A stretch of DNA of 5,243 bases from Comamonadaceae bacterium (GTDB lineage Bacteria; Pseudomonadota; Gammaproteobacteria; Burkholderiales; Burkholderiaceae_C). Below the pieces are notes generated by a model that saw only the letters and a program-made list of their open reading frames with translations, searched no databases and was not told the origin of the DNA. Position numbers and translations under genes: made by a program. The DNA lies in the NCBI GenBank assembly GCA_947460165.1, contig CANHKH010000268.1, positions 1-5,243 on the forward strand. The letters run 5' to 3'. Below, in pieces: positions 1 through 5,243 of this stretch. The first letter of the stretch is position 1; every line of letters begins with the position of its first letter.

Positions 1-72
1 CACGACAAAGTGCGCATTTTCAAAATGCGCCGTCGCAAGCACTATCAAAAACGCCAGGGGCATCGGCAGTGA
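1..72 (+). pseudogene. rplU: Ribosomal protein L21, C-terminal fragment (copy 1), ends early
   Basis: Read from base 1, this frame encodes 23 residues of the basic, rRNA-binding C-terminal part of bacterial 50S protein L21, starting HDKVRIFKMRRR and ending KRQGHRQ, then stops at TGA 70-72. The usual last dozen residues (in copy 2: NFTELQIGVIAG) are missing because the sequence switches at about 65-70 to an internal L21 segment in another frame. The N-terminal part, if present, lies left of the window. H at the first residue matches the common HGKHDK form of this family in Burkholderiales (recalled, not searched). If the DNA is real, this is the tail of an L21 gene shortened by about 12 residues; if the contig is chimeric, it is a piece of another strain's rplU. 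The identity as L21 is secure; the status as a gene is not. Confidence 0.8.
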
Positions 73-247
73 TATCAAGGTGGGTACGCCCTTGGTGTCC
101 GGTGCAACAGTCACAGTCACAGTCCTGTCCCATGGTCGGGGCGACAAAGTTCGCATCTTCAAGATGCGCCGTCGCAAGCACTACCAAAAGCGCCAAGGGC
201 ACCGCCAAAACTTCACCGAGCTGCAGATCGGCGTCATCGCCGGCTGA
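71..247 (+). CDS. rplU: 50S ribosomal protein L21, 5'-truncated (copy 2)
   Basis: This frame encodes 58 residues that match the second half of L21 (roughly residues 46-103 of a protein of about 103). It begins DIKVGTPLVSGATV, passes through the basic stretch RIFKMRRRKHYQKRQ and ends FTELQIGVIAG at TGA 245-247. L21 is a 50S subunit protein that binds 23S rRNA, and rplU sits directly before rpmA in most bacteria, as here with a gap of 24 bases. The first half of L21 is absent. Upstream of 71 the frame stays open to base 2, but it runs out of frame through copy 1 and encodes no L21-like residues. No start codon with a ribosome binding site lies at the boundary; GTG at 69-71 is in another frame. 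It is either a broken gene made by an out-of-frame tandem rearrangement, or the true 3' end of rplU joined wrongly at about 65-70. Confidence 0.85.
   Translation, partial: DIKVGTPLVSGATVTVTVLSHGRGDKVRIFKMRRRKHYQKRQGHRQNFTELQIGVIAG
107..124 (+). repeat. Three tandem copies of hexamer ACAGTC
   Basis: ACAGTC occurs three times in a row inside L21 copy 2 and encodes Thr-Val-Thr-Val-Thr-Val. The residues fit a beta strand of L21, and the local protein length looks normal for the family, so this is probably chance codon repetition rather than an expansion. Confidence 0.7.
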
Positions 248-271
248 GCCGCCTTATCAGGAGTCTAGAAA

Positions 272-529
272 ATGGCACAGAAAAAAGGCGGCGGCTCTAC
301 GCGAAATGGACGCGATTCCAAGCCAAAAATGCTTGGCGTCAAAGCGTTTGGCGGTCAAGTGATCAACGCAGGCAGCATCATCGTGCGCCAGCGTGGCACC
401 AAGTTCCACGCCGGCACCAATGTCGGCATGGGCAAAGACCACACCTTGTTTGCGCTGGTGGATGGTCAAGTCTCCTTTTCTTTCAAAGGCGCCTTGAACA
501 AGCACATGATCAACGTGACCCCGGCCTGA
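272..529 (+). CDS. rpmA: 50S ribosomal protein L27
   Basis: Complete 85-residue L27, the usual bacterial length. L27 is a 50S protein whose N-terminal tail reaches the peptidyl transferase centre and helps place tRNA. The diagnostic start MAQKKGGGSTRNGRDS is present, followed by LGVKAFGG, the signature GSIIVRQRGTKFHAG and GKDHTLFALVDG. There is no N-terminal extension of the kind cleaved off in Firmicutes, so the protein starts at its functional tail; residue 3 is Gln where E. coli has His. ATG 272 is set by AGGAG at 259-263 with an 8-base spacer. The gene lies 24 bases after the L21 stop, consistent with a shared rplU-rpmA transcript, and an intrinsic terminator follows 19 bases after its stop codon. 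Confidence 0.98.
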   Translation: MAQKKGGGSTRNGRDSKPKMLGVKAFGGQVINAGSIIVRQRGTKFHAGTNVGMGKDHTLFALVDGQVSFSFKGALNKHMINVTPA

Positions 530-548
530 GCCGACTCACTTTGAGCTG

Positions 549-575
549 AAAAAGCCCCGCCAGCGGGGCTTTTTT
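549..575 (+). terminator. Intrinsic terminator after rpmA
   Basis: A GC-rich hairpin has arms AGCCCCG and CGGGGCT around a short CCAG loop. It is preceded by five A's (549-553) and followed by six T's (570-575), so the A/T tracts can extend the stem. It lies 19 bases after the rpmA stop and should end the rplU-rpmA transcript. The symmetric A and T tracts could also allow termination from the other strand, though no minus-strand gene is nearby. Confidence 0.93.
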
Positions 576-622
576 GTTGATGCTTGCAGCCGCGCCAGCC
601 CAGCAGATGAAAAGGCTCCAAG

Positions 623-651
623 TTGAGCGCCTTCAGAGGCTGCTGAACACT
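623..651 (+). promoter_or_regulatory. Weak candidate sigma-70 promoter upstream of obgE
   Basis: TTGAGC (623-628) and AACACT (646-651) are spaced by 17 bases; the -35 is fair and the -10 matches only three of six consensus positions. A promoter somewhere in 576-693 is expected because a strong terminator separates obgE from rpmA, but this exact pair is a guess. The rest of the 164-base gap shows only short inverted repeats (for example TTCAG/CTGAA at 632-647), too small to name as a regulatory element. Confidence 0.2.
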
Positions 652-693
652 GTTTTTGTAAACTAGCGACCGGCTGACCCAGCCCCATCCCCC

Positions 694-1773
694 ATGAAAT
701 TCGTTGACGAAGCTTTTATTGACATCGCCGCAGGCGATGGCGGCAGTGGCTGCGTCTCTTTTCGGCACGAAAAGTACAAGGAATTTGGCGGACCCAATGG
801 GGGCGACGGCGGCCGGGGCGGCCATGTGTACGCGGTGGCAGACCCCAACCTCAACACTTTGGTGGACTTTCGCTATTCGCGCAGGCACGATGCCCGCAAC
901 GGCGAGCATGGCAAAGGCTCAGACATGTTTGGTGCCAAGGGCGACGACGTGTTTTTGAAAATGCCTGTGGGCACCATCTTGACCGACGCCGAGTCGGGCG
1001 AGGTGCTCTACGAAATGTTGACGCCTGGCGAAGAAGTCATGATCGCCAAGGGCGGCGACGGCGGCTTTGGCAACCTGCGCTTTAAAAGCTCCACCAACCG
1101 TGCGCCGCGCACCAAAACACCGGGCTGGCCGGGCGAGCACAAAAGCCTCAAGCTCGAGCTCAAGGTGCTGGCCGATGTGGGCCTGCTGGGCATGCCCAAT
1201 GCAGGCAAGTCCACCCTCATCACGGCGGTGTCCAACGCCAGGCCGCGCATTGCCGACTACCCCTTCACCACCTTGCACCCCAACTTGGGCGTGGTGCGCG
1301 TGGGTCCCGAACAAAGCTTTGTGGTGGCCGACCTGCCCGGCCTGATTGAGGGCGCCTCTGAAGGCGCGGGCCTGGGCCATTTGTTTTTGCGCCACCTGCA
1401 GCGCACACGCCTCTTGCTGCATGTGGTGGACCTGGCCCCTTTTGACGACAACGTGGACCCGGTCGCGCAGGCCAAGGCCATCGTGGGTGAGCTCAAAAAA
1501 TACGACCTGGAGCTCTACAACAAGCCGCGCTGGTTGGTGCTCAACAAGCTGGACATGCTCGAAGGTGAAGTGCGCACCAAAACGGTCAAGGACTTTGTCA
1601 AACGCGCCAAGTTCAAAGGGCCGGTGTTTGAAATCTCGGCCTTGACGCGCGAGGGCTGCGAGCCACTGATACGCGCGGCCTTTCAATTCATTCAAGGGGT
1701 GCGCGCCGCAGCGCTCCCGCCTGAAGAGGTGGACCCGCGCTTTGCGCCAGGCCCCACAGACCCTGCCGCCTGA
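694..1773 (+). CDS. obgE: Obg-family GTPase ObgE/CgtA
   Basis: Complete 359-residue Obg GTPase, a 50S-associated cytoplasmic protein known in other bacteria to act in late large-subunit assembly and in stress and growth control. Residues 1-158 form the glycine-rich Obg fold (MKFVDEAFIDIAAGDGGSGC, GGPNGGDGGRGGHV, AKGGDGGFGN). The GTPase domain follows: P-loop GMPNAGKS 166-173, switch I DYPFTTLHPNLG 188-199, G3 DLPG 213-216, G4 NKLD 284-287 and G5 SAL 315-317. The C-terminus is short and Pro-rich, shorter than the acidic tail of the 390-residue E. coli protein. ATG 694 gives the canonical Obg N-terminus but has no Shine-Dalgarno; the bases before it are C-rich (AGCCCCATCCCCC). Placement after rplU-rpmA is the usual Obg context. 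proB follows after 43 bases with no terminator, suggesting co-transcription. Confidence 0.98.
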   Translation: MKFVDEAFIDIAAGDGGSGCVSFRHEKYKEFGGPNGGDGGRGGHVYAVADPNLNTLVDFRYSRRHDARNGEHGKGSDMFGAKGDDVFLKMPVGTILTDAESGEVLYEMLTPGEEVMIAKGGDGGFGNLRFKSSTNRAPRTKTPGWPGEHKSLKLELKVLADVGLLGMPNAGKSTLITAVSNARPRIADYPFTTLHPNLGVVRVGPEQSFVVADLPGLIEGASEGAGLGHLFLRHLQRTRLLLHVVDLAPFDDNVDPVAQAKAIVGELKKYDLELYNKPRWLVLNKLDMLEGEVRTKTVKDFVKRAKFKGPVFEISALTREGCEPLIRAAFQFIQGVRAAALPPEEVDPRFAPGPTDPAA

Positions 1774-1816
1774 GGGCCGGCGCCTGTCAGCTTCCTTTCC
1801 CACCTTACAAAAAAAC

Positions 1817-2953
1817 ATGCAGAGCAAGACGGTTTTCGAGGTGCTGAGCCAGGCCAGGCGCATCGTGGTGAAGGTGGGCTCCAGCCTGGTGACCGACGAG
1901 GGCCGAGGCCTGGATGTCCAAGCCATTGGCCACTGGTGCCGCCAAATGGCCACGCTCAGGCAGGGCGGGCACGAGCTCATCATGGTCAGCAGCGGCGCCA
2001 TTGCCGAGGGCATGAAGCGCCTGGGCTGGAGCAGTCGGCCCAGCGCCATCCACGAATTGCAGGCAGCAGCGGCGGTGGGTCAAATGGGCCTGGTGCAGGT
2101 CTATGAAAGCCGGCTGCGCGAGCTGGGCGTGGGCAGCGCCCAGGTGCTGCTGACCCATGCCGACTTGGCCGACCGCGAGCGCTACCTCAACGCCCGTTCC
2201 ACCTTGCTGACCTTGCTGCAGCTGGGCGTGGTGCCGGTGATCAACGAAAACGACACCGTGGTCACCGACGAGATCAAGTTTGGGGACAACGACACCCTGG
2301 GCGCGCTGGTGGCCAATTTGGTGGAAGCCGACTTGCTCATCATCCTCACCGACCAACAAGGCCTGTACACGGCAGACCCGCGCAAAGACCCGACGGCCAC
2401 TTTTGTGCACGAGGCCCAGGCCGGCGACCCTGCGCTAGAAGCCATGGCCGGCGGCGCAGGGTCCAGCATTGGCCGGGGCGGCATGATCACCAAAATCTTG
2501 GCCGCCAAGCGGGCCGCCGGCTCGGGCGCCAGCACCGTGATTGCCTGGGGCCGCGAGCCCGACGCCTTGCTGCGGCTGGCCGCCGGCGAGCGCATAGGCA
2601 CAGCGCTGTTGGCGCAAACGGCCAAAAACCAAGCCCGCAAGCAATGGATGGCCGACCACCTGCAGCTGCGCGGCGCCGTCGAGGTGGACGCGGGTGCTGC
2701 CGCCAAAGTGCGCGATGAAGGCAAAAGCCTGCTGCCCGTGGGCATGACAGGCGTGCACGGCGAGTTTGCGCGTGGCGATGTGATTGCGGTGCGCGACAGC
2801 CAGGGTCTGGAAATCGCCAGGGGCCTGGCCAACTACTCCAGCGCTGAAGCGCGGCTGATTTGCCGCAAGGCCTCCAGCGACTTTGAAAAACTCTTGGGCT
2901 ACACGGGCGAGCCTGAAATGGTGCACCGAACCAATTTGGTTCTCTCGCGCTGA
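1817..2953 (+). CDS. proB: Glutamate 5-kinase (proline biosynthesis)
   Basis: A 378-residue ProB that phosphorylates L-glutamate with ATP to glutamyl 5-phosphate, the first and normally proline-inhibited step of proline synthesis in the cytoplasm. The amino-acid-kinase domain spans about 14-255 and a PUA domain about 285-368. Residues matching the E. coli substrate and ATP sites line up at a constant offset of +9: K19 (VVKVGSSL), S59 (SSGAI), D146 (NENDTV), N158 (FGDNDT), T178-D179 (LTDQQGLYTADPR) and K226 (GGMITK). R220 sits where E. coli has Thr in the ATP loop. ATG 1817 is chosen because the kinase fold begins about 14 residues later. An in-frame TTG at 1742 would overlap obgE by 32 bases and add 25 unrelated residues. 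No Shine-Dalgarno is visible, only AAAAAAAC before ATG. proA is not in the window. Confidence 0.96.
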   Translation: MQSKTVFEVLSQARRIVVKVGSSLVTDEGRGLDVQAIGHWCRQMATLRQGGHELIMVSSGAIAEGMKRLGWSSRPSAIHELQAAAAVGQMGLVQVYESRLRELGVGSAQVLLTHADLADRERYLNARSTLLTLLQLGVVPVINENDTVVTDEIKFGDNDTLGALVANLVEADLLIILTDQQGLYTADPRKDPTATFVHEAQAGDPALEAMAGGAGSSIGRGGMITKILAAKRAAGSGASTVIAWGREPDALLRLAAGERIGTALLAQTAKNQARKQWMADHLQLRGAVEVDAGAAAKVRDEGKSLLPVGMTGVHGEFARGDVIAVRDSQGLEIARGLANYSSAEARLICRKASSDFEKLLGYTGEPEMVHRTNLVLSR

Positions 2954-2969
2954 GCCCAACTGTCCAACT

Positions 2970-2996
2970 GCCCCAGCCTCTCGGCGGCATGGGGGC
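2970..2996. terminator. Candidate hairpin between convergent proB and the CNP1-like gene
   Basis: The 47-base gap between the two facing stop codons contains GCCCCA (2970-2975) pairing with TGGGGGC (2990-2996, one G bulged) around an inner GCC-TCTC-GGC hairpin. It is GC-rich and placed where a shared terminator would be, but neither strand has a T-run after it, so intrinsic termination is uncertain. Confidence 0.3.
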
Positions 2997-3000
2997 TCAA

Positions 3001-3492
3001 TCAGCGGGGGTTGGCCCTGAAGTTCTGCTGCAAAGCACGCACCACATCCTCAGCCTTCAAAGGCGTGCCCGTGCCGTCGCAAACACCTTGGCGTGCCAGC
3101 TGCGCGGTGTGGCGCGATGGCCGGCTGGCCATGGGGCTCCACAGGGGCTCGGACAAAGCCACCCAAGCACTGCCATTGTGGCGGGCGTAGGTTTTGACCT
3201 CGGCCGTGGGGCAGCGAATGCCTTCATAAAACACATTGCGACCGCCAGAAGGGCTGCGCACCACCACCACATAGCTGACCACGCGGTCGCTGGGTGAAAT
3301 GCGGATGGTGCGCGGGTCGATCTCATACACCATGGGCGAATCGGGGTGGACCTCAAAACGGATCAGCCCCTCCAGGCTGAACGCCGGGGGGGCCAGGGCT
3401 TGAGCTTCTTGCCAATTGGAATCGCCCAGCCACTGGGCCTGGGCCAGACCTGCCCAGCAAGCAAGCGCGCACCCTGCCAGGGCTGATTTCAT
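3001..3492 (-). CDS. CNP1-like family protein, secreted, function unknown
   Basis: A 163-residue protein with a signal peptide: positive MKS, hydrophobic ALAGCALACWAGLA, and a type I cleavage site AQA before Q20, so the mature protein of about 144 residues is probably periplasmic. The core segments VYEIDPRTIRIS (55-66), VVSYVVVVRS (71-80), GGRNVFYEGIRC (83-94) and TYARHNGSAW (101-110) resemble the CNP1-like family, named after a Neisseria protein and found in beta-proteobacteria; this family call is from memory. Its biochemical function is not known. Two cysteines remain in the mature protein (C94, C138) and could form a disulfide. ATG 3492-3490 overlaps the rppH stop as ATGA, so translation is probably coupled to rppH and the gene shares its transcript. 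It faces proB tail to tail. Confidence 0.85.
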   Translation of the reverse strand: MKSALAGCALACWAGLAQAQWLGDSNWQEAQALAPPAFSLEGLIRFEVHPDSPMVYEIDPRTIRISPSDRVVSYVVVVRSPSGGRNVFYEGIRCPTAEVKTYARHNGSAWVALSEPLWSPMASRPSRHTAQLARQGVCDGTGTPLKAEDVVRALQQNFRANPR

Positions 3493-4163
3493 GGCTTGAA
3501 GCCCTGGGCTTGACTCAGGCTGTTTTGCGGGTCAGGGTCAAAACTGGCGCCTGGGGGCAAGTCCATGGCCGACATGCCCGCATCTGTGGGCATGCCGCTG
3601 CGCTGGCGCACATCGGTGCGAAGGTAGCGGTTGCGCGGCTCAGTGCGGCCCTCGTTGCGGCCATCCGTGCGCAGCTCTGCGCGAGTGTCCGGGCGAGGAA
3701 CAAAGCGTGACAGTTCACACAGCGCCATCTCGTACACCCCCCGCTTGAACTCGACCACCACATCCAGCGGCACCCAATAGTCGTTCCAGCGCCAAGCGTC
3801 AAACTCAGGGTGGTCGGTGGCGCGCAGGTTCAAATCCCAGTCGTGACCGACCAGTTGGAGCAAAAACCAAATCTGCTTTTGGCCCCTGTAGTGACCTCGG
3901 GCATCGCGGCGAATGAACCGGTCTGGCACCTCGTAGCGCAACCAATCCCGGGTTCGGGCAAGCACCTGCACATGGTGCGGCATCAGCCCCACTTCTTCGT
4001 GCAGTTCGCGGAACATGGCTTGTTCGGGGTTTTCACCCCGGTCAATGCCACCTTGGGGGAACTGCCAAGAGTGGGTGCGTATGCGCTTGCCCCAGAAAAC
4101 CTGGCTTCTCTGGTTGAGCAGGATGATGCCGACGTTGGGCCTGAAGCCATCGCGGTCGAGCAT
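3489..4163 (-). CDS. rppH: RNA pyrophosphohydrolase (Nudix hydrolase)
   Basis: A 224-residue RppH, the Nudix enzyme that removes pyrophosphate from 5'-triphosphorylated RNA and so triggers 5'-end-dependent mRNA decay. Starting at ATG 4163 it reads MLDRDGFRPNVGIILLN. HSWQFPQGG leads into a complete Nudix box at 38-60 (G-x5-E-x7-RELHEEVGL) with metal-binding E53, E56 and E57. The RppH-typical RDWLRYEVPDRF, GQKQIWFLLQL and PEFDAWRWNDYW follow. ATG 4163 is preferred over TTG 4169 because GAGG (4174-4171) lies seven bases before the ATG but only one before the TTG. From about residue 158 the protein carries an Arg/Asp/Glu/Thr-rich tail of about 67 residues beyond the core; E. coli RppH is 176 residues. 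The stop overlaps the CNP1-like start. The enzyme assignment is firm; the role of the tail is unknown. Confidence 0.96.
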   Translation of the reverse strand: MLDRDGFRPNVGIILLNQRSQVFWGKRIRTHSWQFPQGGIDRGENPEQAMFRELHEEVGLMPHHVQVLARTRDWLRYEVPDRFIRRDARGHYRGQKQIWFLLQLVGHDWDLNLRATDHPEFDAWRWNDYWVPLDVVVEFKRGVYEMALCELSRFVPRPDTRAELRTDGRNEGRTEPRNRYLRTDVRQRSGMPTDAGMSAMDLPPGASFDPDPQNSLSQAQGFKP

Positions 4164-4169
4164 AATCAA

Positions 4170-4175
4170 ACCTCA
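4170..4175 (-). promoter_or_regulatory. Ribosome binding site that fixes the rppH start
   Basis: On the minus strand the sequence reads TGAGGT, with GAGG ending seven bases before ATG 4163. The same motif is only one base from the in-frame TTG at 4169, which rules out the longer MIM start. Confidence 0.8.
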
Positions 4176-4194
4176 AAATTTCTAAATTAAAGCC

Positions 4195-4223
4195 ATTATG
4201 CACAGCTGCGGCAACAGCGCCAA
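4195..4223 (-). promoter_or_regulatory. Candidate sigma-70 promoter of rppH and the CNP1-like gene
   Basis: On the minus strand, -35 TTGGCG (4223-4218, four of six consensus bases) and -10 CATAAT (4200-4195, five of six) are separated by exactly 17 bases. Transcription would start near 4188, giving a 5' leader of about 25 bases that contains the GAGG site. It would drive rppH and the coupled downstream gene. No equally good plus-strand promoter for proS was found in the same 120-base region. Confidence 0.5.
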
Positions 4224-4287
4224 GCGCACTGTCCAGCGTTTTGGCTCAGCTCGCTCTTTCCCCACTCTTCCTATCGGCCCCGCATGA
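4198..4287 (+). other. Possible 29-codon upstream ORF coupled to proS
   Basis: ATG 4198 opens a 29-codon frame whose TGA (4285-4287) overlaps the proS ATG (4284-4286) as ATGA. The peptide starts MHSCGNS and ends FPTLPIGPA, with Pro at 22, 25 and 28. No clear Shine-Dalgarno precedes it and no homology is recognised. It could be a leader that couples proS translation to proline-codon reading, or a chance open frame; the ORF is visible but its expression is pure inference. Confidence 0.2.
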
Positions 4288-5243
4288 AAGCGTCACAGTT
4301 CCTCATTTCCACCCTCAAGGAAGCCCCGGCCGACGCCGAGGTGGTCAGCCACCAACTGATGATGCGCGCCGGCATGATTAAAAAACTGGGCGCCGGCATC
4401 TACAACTACATGCCCATGGGCTTGCGGGTGATCCGCAAGGTCGAGGCCATCGTCCGAGAAGAAATGAACCGGGCAGGCGCCATTGAGCTGAGCATGCCGG
4501 TGGTCCAGCCCGCCGAGCTGTGGCAAGAGACCGGCCGCTTTGAAAAAATGGGCCCCGAGCTCTTGCGCATCCGGGACCGGCACGAGCGCGACTTTGTGGT
4601 GCAGCCCACCAGCGAAGAAGTGATCACTGACATCGCTCGCCAGGACATCCGCAGCTACAAGCAGATGCCCAAGAACTTCTACCAAATTCAGACCAAGTTC
4701 CGGGACGAGCGCCGCCCACGCTTTGGCCTGATGCGCGGCCGCGAGTTCACCATGAAGGACGCTTACAGCTTTGACCGCGACCAAACTGCAGCCAAAGCCA
4801 GCTACCAGGTCATGGCCCAAGCCTACCGCCGCATCTTTGACAGGTTTGGTTTGAGCTACCGCGCCGTCGCCGCCGACAGCGGCGCCATTGGTGGCGATTT
4901 GTCTGAAGAGTTTCAGGTGATTGCCGCCACCGGGGAGGACGCCATCGTCTACTGCCCCAGCAGCGACTACGCGGCCAACATGGAAAAAGCCGAGGCCTTG
5001 GCCCCGGCCGGCCCGCGCCCCACCGCCAGCCAAGCGCTGACCCCTACCCCGACACCCGGCAAAAGCACCTGCGCCGATGTGGCCGAGCTGCTGGGCCTGC
5101 CGCTGGCGCGCACCGTCAAGTCCTTGGTGCTGGCCACCGACGAGCTCAATGAGCTGGGCGCGGTCGTCAAGACGCAGGTCTGGCTGCTGCTGCTGCGCGG
5201 CGACCACGACATGAACGAAGTCAAGGTCGGCAAGCTGCCTGGC
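4284..5243 (+). CDS. proS: Prolyl-tRNA synthetase, N-terminal 320 residues (runs off right edge)
   Basis: Open from ATG 4284 to the last base, giving 320 residues of ProRS, the class II enzyme that attaches proline to tRNA-Pro in the cytoplasm. MKASQFLISTLKEAPADAEV is the usual bacterial start. Class II motif 1 spans about 37-80 (GAGIYNYMPMGLRVIRKVE). QPTSEEV (107-113) follows, and motif 2 is at 139-163 (FRDERRP...RGREFTMKDAYSF). From about 220 the INS editing domain begins, which in E. coli hydrolyses mischarged Ala-tRNA-Pro; K279 in ARTVKSLV falls at the same number as the known E. coli editing lysine, and the domain is cut at GDHDMNEVKVGKLPG. This is therefore the bacterial type with the INS insertion; motif 3 and the anticodon domain lie outside. 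No Shine-Dalgarno precedes the ATG (CTATCGGCCCCGC). It is divergent from rppH. Confidence 0.98.
   Translation, partial: MKASQFLISTLKEAPADAEVVSHQLMMRAGMIKKLGAGIYNYMPMGLRVIRKVEAIVREEMNRAGAIELSMPVVQPAELWQETGRFEKMGPELLRIRDRHERDFVVQPTSEEVITDIARQDIRSYKQMPKNFYQIQTKFRDERRPRFGLMRGREFTMKDAYSFDRDQTAAKASYQVMAQAYRRIFDRFGLSYRAVAADSGAIGGDLSEEFQVIAATGEDAIVYCPSSDYAANMEKAEALAPAGPRPTASQALTPTPTPGKSTCADVAELLGLPLARTVKSLVLATDELNELGAVVKTQVWLLLLRGDHDMNEVKVGKLPG

Noticed and set aside
69..362. 97-codon plus-strand frame starting with GTG at the L21 junction (GTGA overlap with the copy 1 stop)
   Set aside because: It runs out of frame through L21 copy 2 and into rpmA and encodes nothing L21-like; the overlap is a coincidence of the join.
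580..666. 28-codon frame between the rpmA terminator and obgE, with an amphipathic-looking peptide
   Set aside because: Its ATG lies four bases after the terminator T-run, there is no ribosome binding site apart from the hairpin's G-run, and the length is easily reached by chance.
1742..1816. Upstream TTG start that would lengthen ProB by 25 residues
   Set aside because: It overlaps the obgE 3' end, has no ribosome binding site, and adds residues not expected in ProB; ATG 1817 gives the normal N-terminus.
919..2049. Long minus-strand open frame of 376 codons opposite obgE and proB
   Set aside because: It is antisense to two secure genes, its composition is skewed to His/Gln/Ala/Gly as expected of a GC-rich shadow frame, and it has no recognisable domain.
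2989..3297. 102-codon plus-strand frame opposite the CNP1-like gene
   Set aside because: The minus strand has a signal peptide, family-like motifs and coupling to rppH; the plus-strand product shows none of these.
3469..3480. Lipobox-like LAGC at residues 5-8 of the CNP1-like protein
   Set aside because: Cysteine at position 8 leaves no room for a hydrophobic signal core; the AQA type I site after residue 19 fits much better.
4293..5207. Minus-strand open frame of 304 codons opposite proS
   Set aside because: The plus strand encodes clear ProRS with class II motifs 1 and 2; the antisense product is low-complexity shadow sequence.

Overview
The window is a housekeeping segment of a beta-proteobacterial chromosome, most likely order Burkholderiales and close to Comamonadaceae. 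This rests on fairly high GC, protein sequences that read like that group, and the recognised order rplU-rpmA-obgE-proB, then CNP1-like gene and rppH on the opposite strand, then proS. That order is common in Burkholderiales from general knowledge; I ran no search. No phage, IS element, CRISPR array, tRNA or rRNA is visible.

Layout. Bases 1-247 hold ribosomal protein L21 (rplU) sequence, but not as a normal gene. A copy of the L21 C-terminal coding region (1-69, stop at 70-72) is joined out of frame to a second, 5'-truncated L21 segment (about 71-247). rpmA (L27, 272-529) follows with a good Shine-Dalgarno and ends at a clear intrinsic terminator (549-575). After a 164-base gap come obgE (694-1773) and proB (1817-2953), 43 bases apart and probably co-transcribed. 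proB converges on a minus-strand pair: rppH (3489-4163) and, overlapping it by ATGA, a secreted CNP1-like protein gene (3001-3492). A 120-base divergent region (4164-4283) carries a good candidate rppH promoter and leads to proS (4284 to beyond the right edge, first 320 residues).

How the genes relate. L21, L27 and Obg act in 50S structure and assembly, and ProRS charges tRNA-Pro. ProB makes the first committed intermediate of proline synthesis, so the window has proline supply and proline use near each other. RppH starts mRNA decay by removing 5' pyrophosphate. The CNP1-like protein has no known function and is probably periplasmic.

I see no convincing new multi-gene system. The strongest anomaly is the L21 tandem chimera at the left edge: 22 identical residues encoded by two copies that differ at nine of 66 bases, every change synonymous and in third codon positions. 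This points to two diverged rplU genes brought together recently, either by recombination or by a chimeric assembly. A weaker lead is a 29-codon frame ending in three regularly spaced prolines whose stop overlaps the proS start.
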